Shown here piece after piece: positions 53,330 to 61,200 of a stretch of DNA of 64,000 nucleotides. The first letter of the stretch is position 1; each line of letters opens with the position of its first letter. This DNA comes from Azorhizobium caulinodans ORS 571 (lineage in GTDB: Bacteria > Pseudomonadota > Alphaproteobacteria > Rhizobiales > Xanthobacteraceae): the NCBI RefSeq assembly GCF_000010525.1, contig NC_009937.1, positions 3,229,501 to 3,293,500 of the forward strand, read 5' to 3'. Below the pieces are notes generated by a model. The model saw only the letters and a program-made list of their open reading frames with translations, was not told the DNA's origin and did no database searches. The position numbers and the translations under genes were made by a program.

Positions 53330-54142
53330 TCAGAGCCCCAGCCGCGCCCGCGCCTCCGCAAGCTCCAGCGGCCGCAGGCCGAGCGCCCGCGCAGCAGCCA
53401 CGAAATGCGTCACGAGAGCGGCATTGTCGGGCGCCAGCCGCCCGTCCGGCAGGTGCAGATTGTTCTCGAACCCCATGCGTACGTCGCCACCCAGAAGCGC
53501 GGCCGCCATGCAGCAGGCGCTTTCCGTAGGGCCGAAGGCGCACACCGACCAGTCGAGCATATGCCGGCGGGCGGACAGGAAGCCGAGGATCGCCGCAGGC
53601 GTCGAGGGCGGGCCGTCGCCATAGCGTCCGAGGACGAAGAGCTGGGTGGCATTGGCCAGCGGAATCTGCCCGGCCTCCGCGAGCGCATCGAAGCGCTGCA
53701 CATCCGCCCCGTCATAGAGGATGTACTGCACCGCCATGCCGCCAGCCGCGCAGTCCGCAAGGAAGGCCGTCGCTTCGCAGGCCAGAGCGGGATCGCTGAA
53801 GAGTTCGCGCACGGCCACCGAGAAGGCCTCCGGGCGCACCGTCCGCACCATCGCCATCTGCTCGGCCGGACCGTAGAGCCCCACAGCCTCCGTGGTGACC
53901 TGCAGGATGAGATCGCGCGCGCCCCGCTGCCGGATTTCGGCGATGGCTTCCGCATAGCGTCCGGCATCGAGGCTGTGCCGCCCCTCATCATCGCGCACGT
54001 GCAGATGGATGGCGCTCGCGCCCGCCTCTGCGCAGCGCAGGCTCTCCGTGGCGATGTCCGCCGGGGACAGGGGCAGCGCGGGATGGTCCGCCTTGGTGCG
54101 CCGCGCGCCGTTGATCGCAGACATGATGAGAATGGGCCGCAT
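53330..54142 (-). CDS. BKACE-family (DUF849) beta-keto acid cleavage enzyme
   Basis: A 270-residue TIM-barrel protein of the BKACE family, which condenses a beta-keto acid with acetyl-CoA and cleaves it; the type example is 3-keto-5-aminohexanoate cleavage enzyme. Metal-binding HLHVRDDEGRHSLD lies near residues 46-59, and the closing motif is MGFENNLHLPDG. It is slightly shorter than many members. It is transcribed against the ring-cleavage genes and divergently from the flavin monooxygenase across 198 bp. It may deal with a 3-keto intermediate of the same pathway, but the family is functionally diverse. Confidence 0.85.
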   Translation of the reverse strand: MRPILIMSAINGARRTKADHPALPLSPADIATESLRCAEAGASAIHLHVRDDEGRHSLDAGRYAEAIAEIRQRGARDLILQVTTEAVGLYGPAEQMAMVRTVRPEAFSVAVRELFSDPALACEATAFLADCAAGGMAVQYILYDGADVQRFDALAEAGQIPLANATQLFVLGRYGDGPPSTPAAILGFLSARRHMLDWSVCAFGPTESACCMAAALLGGDVRMGFENNLHLPDGRLAPDNAALVTHFVAAARALGLRPLELAEARARLGL

Positions 54143-54340
54143 GGAACCTCGCTTGCCGTCGTGCCGGACCTGCTTCTAGCCGAGCGCGGGGGATCCGTAT
54201 GCGCCCGAATGCCCCTGTCCGCCAGACGGACACTCCCGCCGCCCGTATTGAAGGCCCCCGCCCGCTCTGGGATCAGTCGGCCCCAACAGGCACCAGTACC
54301 AAGGCGCCGCAGCAAGACGCCAACAATCAAGGAGGGGACG

Positions 54341-55867
54341 ATGCTCGAAGCCACCGATACGTCCGAAAACCCGTTCGACATCGTCATCATCGGCCTCGGT
54401 CCGGTCGGCGCGACGCTGGCCAACCTGCTCGGCCTCAAGGGCCTCTCGACCCTCGTGCTGGAGCGCGAGAGCGAGGCCTACCACCTGCCGCGCGCGGTGC
54501 ACTTCGACGATGAGGTCATGCGCGTGTTCCAGACCATCGGCCTCGCCGATGCGATCCTGCCGGCGACGCGCCTCAACCCCGGCATGCGCTTCATCGATGC
54601 GCAGGGCGCGCTGCTCATGGACTGGCCCCGCCCGCAGGAGGTGAGCGGCCAGGGCTGGCATGCCAGCTACCGTTTCCACCAGCCGGATCTGGAGCGCATC
54701 CTGCGCGACGGCCTGCAGCGCTTCGCGAGCGTGACAGTGCGCACCCGCTGCGATGCCTTCGCCTTCGAGCAGGATCGCGAGGGCGTCACCGTCCGCTATG
54801 AGGAACTGACCACCGGCCGCCTGCGGCAGGTCCGTGCCCGCTATGTGGTCGGCTGCGACGGTGCCCGCTCGCTGGTGCGCCGTTTCATCGGGTCGTCCAT
54901 GGACGATCTCGGCTTTCACGAGCGCTGGCTGGTGGTGGATGCCGTGCTGCGGCAGCCGAAGCCCGAGCTGGGCGACCACACCATCCAGTATTGCAACCCG
55001 GCGCGGCCGGCGACCTATGTGCGCGGCCCCGGCGACCGCCGGCGCTGGGAAATCACCGTGCTGCCGCACGAGGACAGCCGCACGGTGGTCCAGCCGCAGA
55101 CGGTCTGGTCGCTGCTCGCGCCGTGGCTCGCGCCCGACGAGGCGGACCTGGAGCGGGCCGCCGTCTACACCTTCCATTCCGCCGTCGCCCGCCAGTGGCG
55201 GGCGGGCCGGCTGCTGCTCGCGGGCGATGCCGCGCACCAGACGCCCCCCTTCATGGGTCAGGGCATGTGTTCGGGCATCCGCGACGTGGCCAATCTCGCC
55301 TGGAAGCTGGAGGCGGTGGTGCACGGACAGGTCGGTGAGAGCCTGCTCGACACCTATCAGAGCGAACGCGGCCCGGACGCCCATGCTTACATCGAAATGG
55401 CCGTGCGTCTGGGCGGGCTCATCAACACCTGCGGCACCGAAGCAGCCCTGAATGCCGCCTTCCGCGACGCGGACGGCGTCGTCCGCATCCAGAGCCGCGT
55501 GCCCCGGCTGGGGCCGGGCATCGCTGCCGGCCGCAGCGAGCTCGCCGGCAGCCGCTTCGCCCAGCCGAGGCTCGGCGACGGGCGGCTGCTGGATGACGCC
55601 GTCGGATTCAGCTTCGCCCTGCTCGCCAGCGAGCGGATGTGGAGCGCCGCGAGCGAGCCGGTGCGCCGGCGCTTCGCGGCGGCCGGGGTGACGGTGGTCA
55701 CCGAAGCCACCTGTCCGGCTCTGAAGCCCCTCCTGGACGCGCAAGGCGTCGGCGCCCTGCTGCTGCGGCCGGACCGCTATGTGGCGGGAGCGGCGCTCGA
55801 TGACGGAGACCTTGCCGCCCTGGCCGACTGGCCGATGGTCTACCTGCCCCAACGCGCCGCCGCCTGA
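54341..55867 (+). CDS. MhpA-like FAD-dependent aromatic monooxygenase
   Basis: A 508-residue class A flavoprotein hydroxylase. The FAD dinucleotide fold is IVIIGLGPVGATLANLLG near residues 14-31, the middle DG motif is VVGCDGARSLVRR, and the ribityl-binding motif is LLLAGDAAHQTPPFMGQGM. These are typical of the group containing 3-(3-hydroxyphenyl)propionate hydroxylase and related phenol hydroxylases. The C-terminal thioredoxin-like part is present. GGAGGGGACG precedes the start at 54341. It would hydroxylate a phenolic acid to the catechol opened by the dioxygenase 1 kb upstream. The exact substrate is not readable. Confidence 0.9.
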   Translation: MLEATDTSENPFDIVIIGLGPVGATLANLLGLKGLSTLVLERESEAYHLPRAVHFDDEVMRVFQTIGLADAILPATRLNPGMRFIDAQGALLMDWPRPQEVSGQGWHASYRFHQPDLERILRDGLQRFASVTVRTRCDAFAFEQDREGVTVRYEELTTGRLRQVRARYVVGCDGARSLVRRFIGSSMDDLGFHERWLVVDAVLRQPKPELGDHTIQYCNPARPATYVRGPGDRRRWEITVLPHEDSRTVVQPQTVWSLLAPWLAPDEADLERAAVYTFHSAVARQWRAGRLLLAGDAAHQTPPFMGQGMCSGIRDVANLAWKLEAVVHGQVGESLLDTYQSERGPDAHAYIEMAVRLGGLINTCGTEAALNAAFRDADGVVRIQSRVPRLGPGIAAGRSELAGSRFAQPRLGDGRLLDDAVGFSFALLASERMWSAASEPVRRRFAAAGVTVVTEATCPALKPLLDAQGVGALLLRPDRYVAGAALDDGDLAALADWPMVYLPQRAAA

Positions 55868-55939
55868 TCCGGCCGGCACCGCCCGCCCGGCCCTCTCCTG
55901 TTTCCCCCCAAGAAGATGTTCAAGGAAAAGGTTCGCCCG

Positions 55940-56782
55940 ATGAAGTTCGCTTCCTTCACCCATGCCGGCCGCGCCAGCTATGGCCTCGTGACCGACGGCG
56001 GGATCGTCGATCTCGCCCGCCGTTTCCCGGAGGCCCCGACGCTGCGGTCCTTCATCGCCGGCGGACTGGAGCGCGCCGCCGCCTTCACCGCCGCGCCCGC
56101 CGACGTCGCGCTGGACGACGTGGCCCTCGATCCGGTCATTCCCGATCCCGACAAGATCGTGTGCGTGGGCCTCAACTATCATGACCACGTGACGGAGACG
56201 GGCCGCACCGTCACGCCCAACCCCATGCTGTTCGCCCGCTATCCCGGCAGCCAGGTGGGCTCCGGCGCGGCGCTCGTGAAGCCGCTGGAATCCGACGAGT
56301 TCGATTATGAGGGCGAGCTCGCCGTCATCATCGGCAAGGGCGGCCGGCGCATCTCCGAGGCGGATGCGCTCTCCCACGTGGCCGGCTATGCCTGCTACAA
56401 CGATGCCAGCGTCCGCGACTGGCAGCGCCACACCTCGCAGTTCATGCCGGGCAAGACCTTCGCCGCCACGGGTGGCTTCGGCCCCTGGATGGTGAGCGCG
56501 GACGAAATCCCGGACCCGACGCAGCTCAAGCTCACCACGCGCCTCAATGGCCAGCAGGTGCAGCAGACGAGCGTCGATCTGATGATCACGCCCATCCCGA
56601 CCCTCATCGCCTACACCTCCACCATCCTGCCGCTGCTGCCCGGCGACGTGATCGTCTCCGGTACGCCGGGCGGTGTCGGCGCCCGCCGCACGCCGAAGCT
56701 GTTCATGAAGGACGGCGACGTGGTGGAAGTGGAGGTGAGCGGCGTCGGCGTGCTGCGCAACCCGGTGGTCGCCGAGCGCTGA
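55940..56782 (+). CDS. Fumarylacetoacetate hydrolase-family protein
   Basis: A 280-residue FAH-domain enzyme. GLNYHDHVTETGRT carries the catalytic histidine region, and metal ligands lie in EFDYEGELAVIIGKGGR. DWQRHTSQFMPGKTF and VSGTPGGVGARRTPK complete the fold. Family members hydrolyse acylpyruvates or decarboxylate/hydrate oxo-dienoates in meta-cleavage routes; here the context favours a ring-opened product or its 2-hydroxy-dienoate. I prefer the ATG at 55940 (AAGG eight bases upstream); an ATG eight codons earlier is possible. It lies 72 bp after the monooxygenase gene. Confidence 0.88.
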   Translation: MKFASFTHAGRASYGLVTDGGIVDLARRFPEAPTLRSFIAGGLERAAAFTAAPADVALDDVALDPVIPDPDKIVCVGLNYHDHVTETGRTVTPNPMLFARYPGSQVGSGAALVKPLESDEFDYEGELAVIIGKGGRRISEADALSHVAGYACYNDASVRDWQRHTSQFMPGKTFAATGGFGPWMVSADEIPDPTQLKLTTRLNGQQVQQTSVDLMITPIPTLIAYTSTILPLLPGDVIVSGTPGGVGARRTPKLFMKDGDVVEVEVSGVGVLRNPVVAER

Positions 56783-56809
56783 GCCCCCGGAAGGTTCCTT
56801 GAAGACGTG

Positions 56810-56847
56810 ACACCTGCCGTGGCTGGAACGCTGGCCACGGCAGGTGT
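56810..56847 (+). terminator. Long stem-loop between FAH and IclR genes
   Basis: A perfect 14-bp inverted repeat (arms 56810-56823 and 56834-56847, beginning ACACCTGCCG) with a 10-base loop starts 27 bases after the FAH stop. No T-tract follows. It may end the catabolic transcript or isolate the IclR promoter. Confidence 0.6.
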
Positions 56848-56850
56848 GCA

Positions 56851-56865
56851 TTGTGTACGATACAA
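56851..56865. promoter_or_regulatory. Imperfect palindrome upstream of the second IclR gene
   Basis: TTGTGTACGATACAA has outer arms TTGT/ACAA and a near-symmetric centre, lies 32 bases before the IclR start and could be an autoregulatory site. Support is positional only. Confidence 0.35.
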
Positions 56866-56897
56866 AAAGAGACCGGGGGATCCGGCGAGACGGGGAA

Positions 56898-57698
56898 ATG
56901 GCCGACGACAGGGACGCGACGCCCGAGAAGAGCGACGGCGTGCGCGCTTTGCGCCGGGGCCTCGCGGTGCTGCGGCACATCAATGCCTGCGGCAGCACGT
57001 CGGCGGCGGAGATCGCCCGCGCGCTCAGCATTCCCCGGCCCACGGTCTATCGGCTGCTGCAGACGCTGGAGGAAGAGGGCTACGTGGCCTTTTCCGCCTC
57101 CTCCACGCAGGTCCGCGTCACCCGCCTCGCCGCCAGCCTTGGCGACGGCTATGCCGCGCAGGCGCGCATCTGCCAGGCGGCAGGCCCCGTGTTCGGCCAT
57201 TATGCGCCCCGCCTCGTGTGGCCTCTCGATCTGACGGTCTATGAGGATGCGGCCATGGTCATCCAGGAGACCACCCACACCCGCAGCCCCCTATCCATCG
57301 ACCGCGGCATGATCGGCTTCCGCCTGCCCATGCTCAGGACCTCCGCCGGGCGCGCCTATCTCGCCTATTGTCCGCCGGAAGACCGGCAGGCCATCCTCGG
57401 CCACCTGCGGCGCATGGATGACGGGGAGGACCGTCCCTTCCTCGATGACGCCTGGCTGGCGCGCTGCTTGTCGGAAACCCGGAAGAACGGATTCGCGGTG
57501 CGCGATGGCGGCGAGTTCCGGCCGAAGACCAGCAGCATCGCTGTGCCGGTGATGGTGGGCCAGCGGGTGGAGGCGGTGGTTTCCATGATCTGGATCCGTT
57601 CCGCCCTCTCACTCGCCGAAGCCATCCGCGCCCACGGAAGGACGCTCGCGGAGGTCGCCTCGGCCATCGCGCAGGCGGGCGCGCCACCGCCCGATTGA
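56898..57698 (+). CDS. IclR-family regulator of the ring-cleavage cluster
   Basis: A 266-residue regulator with an N-terminal winged helix-turn-helix (STSAAEIARALSIPRPTVYR, then LQTLEEEGYVAFS) and a C-terminal IclR effector domain (SAGRAYLAYCPPEDR, SIAVPVMVGQRVEAVVSMI). It resembles MhpR-type activators of phenylpropionate pathways. Start 56898 was chosen because of GACGGGGAA just upstream; an ATG 18 codons earlier overlaps the palindrome. It probably controls the dioxygenase, monooxygenase and FAH genes upstream in response to the aromatic substrate (inference). Confidence 0.88.
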   Translation: MADDRDATPEKSDGVRALRRGLAVLRHINACGSTSAAEIARALSIPRPTVYRLLQTLEEEGYVAFSASSTQVRVTRLAASLGDGYAAQARICQAAGPVFGHYAPRLVWPLDLTVYEDAAMVIQETTHTRSPLSIDRGMIGFRLPMLRTSAGRAYLAYCPPEDRQAILGHLRRMDDGEDRPFLDDAWLARCLSETRKNGFAVRDGGEFRPKTSSIAVPVMVGQRVEAVVSMIWIRSALSLAEAIRAHGRTLAEVASAIAQAGAPPPD

Positions 57699-58209
57699 GC
57701 TGACGCTGCCGCCCGGCCGGCATCCTCCGGCGTGCCGCGTTCCGGCCGCGAAGGTCAGAGCGCCACTCCAGGCACACGCGCATGCGGTTTGATCACACCT
57801 CCGCAACGAAGAGCAGTGGAGCCGGAGAATCGTCGCTCGTGCGAATTGGGCTTGACTGGCCCATCACAGATTTCATTCACCCAAGATCATGTAATGAGGT
57901 CGTAATAACGATCTGGAAACGTGCCTCACTCGCGCACGTCATGAACAATACAAGGATCGACACGAGAAGCGTGAGCCTGACCATTCCGTTTCTCTCAGGC
58001 GCATTGCGGTGCCAGACTGGATGTTGCACTGCTCCCTGAATCGGCACCACGCGACATTTTCGTCACTTCCCAAGTAAAGCTGCCGACCGCCCTCCGACGC
58101 CAGTTGACGGAAGGGGATTCGATATTGTTCTCCTAAGGAACGGTTATGATCGCTTTGATCATGCACACGTTCTGTCGTGTTCCCCCGCTGGCGGGAGGTG
58201 GCGAGCGTT
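57699..58209. other. 511-bp intergenic region upstream of the autotransporter
   Basis: No convincing gene. The stretch from about 57800 to 58150 is clearly more AT-rich than its surroundings. Small frames here lack ribosome binding sites and conserved features. TTGACT at 57852-57857 is a possible -35. TCCTAAGGA at 58131-58139 is a near-palindrome whose AAGGA could serve as a ribosome binding site for an ATG at 58146. That ATG lies in a different frame from the autotransporter. Confidence 0.45.
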
Positions 58210-61200
58210 GTGTCGGCGGGGGATGGTCAATTGTCGAATGTGATTTCGCGCCGCGCGGGTGGGCGCCAATCGTCGTTTCGCGCCGAACTGCGTCTCGGTG
58301 TTTCGCTGACCGCACTCAGCCTCGCACTCCCCGGCATCTTGCTCCTGCCCCAGCCCGCCGAAGCGGGCTGCACGACGATCGGCAACCAGCTCGTTTATCA
58401 GTGCGACACCAATGGCGTGAACGTGCAGCCGGTGGACGGCACCACGTCGCTGAGCGTGAGCGACATGACCATCCCGAGCGGGTGGATCAATTATTCGGTC
58501 GCGCCCGCGGCCACCAGTTCCATCGTCATGACGCTGACGGTGAGCAACACCACGGTCAATGCGACGGGCAATGGTGCCGTCAACGTTTCCTCACAGACGC
58601 TGCCTGCCACCATCACGGTCACGCTCGATTCGGACGTCTCGCTCACCAACACCGGCGGCTCGGGTGGCCTGTGGGTGCGCAATCAGGTGGCCGGCGACAT
58701 CTCCATCACCAGCGGCGCGACGATCATCTCGACCGGTTCGGACGCCCTCACCGCCACGAGCAACTCCGGATCGGTGACCATCACCAACACCGGAACCGTC
58801 ACCTCGACGGACAACCGCGGCATCTATGCTGACGGCAGCCCGGTCGGCGGCGCGGCGGTGCCGGTCACGGTGAACAACTCCGGCCTCGTGAACGCCTATC
58901 TCGCGGGCATCCGCTCCATCGATTCTCTCGGCACCTCGAGCATCGAGAATTCCGGCACCGTCACATCCACCACCAAGCAAGGTCTGATTGCCTGGTCGCA
59001 GTCGGGCGACGTGTCGATCAACAATTCCGGCTCGGTGCTCGCCCGCAACTTCATCGGCGTCCAGGGATCGGCCGACGCCGGCAACGTCACCATCGCCAAC
59101 AGCGGCTATATCGAAGCCCAGCGGGATTCCAGCCTCGGGCCCTCCACGACCAATCAGGGCATCGCCGCCTCCGCCAGCAACAACGTCACCGTGACCAACA
59201 CCTCGACCGGCCGCGTCATCGCGGGATCGGACACGGGCGTCGCCGTCAGCACGGACAATGGCATCCTCACCGTCACCAACGCCGGACGCATCACCGGCAC
59301 TGGCGGCGTGAACGCCAACGCCACCGTCGGCACGGTCACCGTTTCCAATACCGGCACCGTCACGGCCACGGGCGGGACAGGCATCGTCGCCGTCAGCGGA
59401 AACGGTGCCGTCGGTGTCACCAACTCTGGAACGGTGAGCGCAACCGGCATCGGCATCTTGCTCGACGGTACCACGAACGCCCTCACCAACAGCGGCACGA
59501 TCACCACCACCGGCACCACGGCGGTGCAGACCGGCAATGGCGACAGCACGATCACGACCCGCGGGCGCATCGCGGCGGCCTCCGCATCCGACACCGCGAT
59601 CGCCATGGGATCCGGCAGCAACCGTCTGGTGCTCGCCGATAGCGCAACCCTGGTCGGCAAGGTCACCAACGTCAGCAGCGCCAACACGCTGGAACTGAAC
59701 GGCTCGGCCACCGGCAGCCTCGACCTCGGCTCGGTGGGCGCCACGGGCAATTTCCAGGGCTTTGCCAATCTGGCGAAGTCCGGCACCGGCACCTGGACCG
59801 TCACAGGCAGCGGCAGCAGCCTGACGGGAACGGCGGTGGTGAATGCCGGCACGCTGGTGGTGCAGGGCGCGCTGGGCGTCAGTTCCCTGACGGTGGGCAG
59901 CGCCTCGCCCGCCACGCTCGCCATCTCCAACAGCGGCACCCTCAGCAGCACCACCGCGACCATCGGCAGCACGCCAGGCGCCACCGGCACGGTGACTGTG
60001 AGCGGCACCGGCTCCGCCTGGAGCAGCGCGACGTGGGTGAGCATCGGCTCGAACGGCGCCGACGGCGCGGTGACCGTTTCGAACGGCGCCCAGTTCACCA
60101 GCAGCCGCACCGGCATCAGCACGGCGAGCTGGGAGGCCGGCAGCGGCGGCACGGGTTCGCTCACGGTGACGGGCGCGGGCACGCTGTGGACCAACACCGG
60201 GGGCGTTGATGTGGGCCGCACCGCAGGCTCCACTGCTTCGCTCACCGTTTCCGATGGAGCGACGGCGCGCATCTACAACACCGGCATCTATACGGGCGCG
60301 GGGGCGAACATCACCTTCACGGGCCCCGGCACGCGGGTGGAGGTCGGCAACCCCAACGACAGCACGCAGGCTGCCTGGCTGAGCCCCGCTGGCGGCAGCA
60401 TCCTCGTCTCCAACGGAGTCTCGCTCTACACCAGCGGTACTTATGTGGGCGCAGGCACCGGCTCGCCCGGTTCGCCGGTCGATCCGACCACCATGACGGT
60501 CACCGGCAGCACGACCACCTGGGACAGCGGACAGCGCATCTATGTGGGCGGCCAGACCGGTGGCGTAGGCGACGGCATCGGCACGCTGACGGTGTCCGGC
60601 GGCGCAACCGCCACGACCGCGACGCTCGGTGTCGGCATGGACACGCTCTCCATCGGCACGCTCGTCCTGACCGGCTCCGGCACCCGCCTCACCGCGGCGG
60701 CGAACCCGACCTACAGCGCGCTGGGCAATGCCTATGTGGGCTATTCCGGCTCCGCCACGGCGACGGTCTCAAACGGCGCCACCCTGCGGGCCGACAATGC
60801 GGTGCGGCTGGCCTGGGCCAGCGGCAGCACGGGTACGCTGGCCATCGGCGCGCAGGCGGGGTCTGCCGCGGCTGCGGCGGGCGCCATCACCACCCCGACC
60901 ATCGCCTTCGGCGACGGCACGGGGACGCTCGTTTTCAATCATACCAACACTGGCTACATCCTCTCGTCCGCCATCACCGGCACCGGCACCATCAACGTCC
61001 TCGCCGGCAAGACCATCCTCACGGGCGACGATAGCGGCTTCACCGGCACCACCTCCATTTCCGGCGGCACGTTGCAGATCGGCAATGGCGGCACGACGGG
61101 CACCCTCGGCGGCAACATCTCCCTCGTCGGCGGCACCCTTGCCTTCAACCGCAGCGACAGCATCACCTATGCGGGTTCGCTCTCGGGTGGGGGCGCGCTG

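Noticed and set aside
54176-57043. 955-codon open frame antisense to the monooxygenase and FAH genes
   Set aside because: Both overlapped genes carry complete catalytic motifs; the antisense frame has none and no plausible ribosome binding site.
57782-58039. 85-codon frame in the AT-rich region before the autotransporter
   Set aside because: No ribosome binding site, no conserved feature, and codon usage does not match neighbouring genes.
58146-58832. 228-codon frame starting at the ATG with good AAGGA upstream
   Set aside because: After the first residues it becomes His/Arg-rich shadow sequence of the autotransporter frame, so it is not a separate protein; only its start is interesting.
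59154-60272. 372-codon antisense frame rich in Val, Pro and Thr
   Set aside because: It is the reverse reading of the repetitive Thr/Gly/Asn codons of the passenger and shows no signal or domain.
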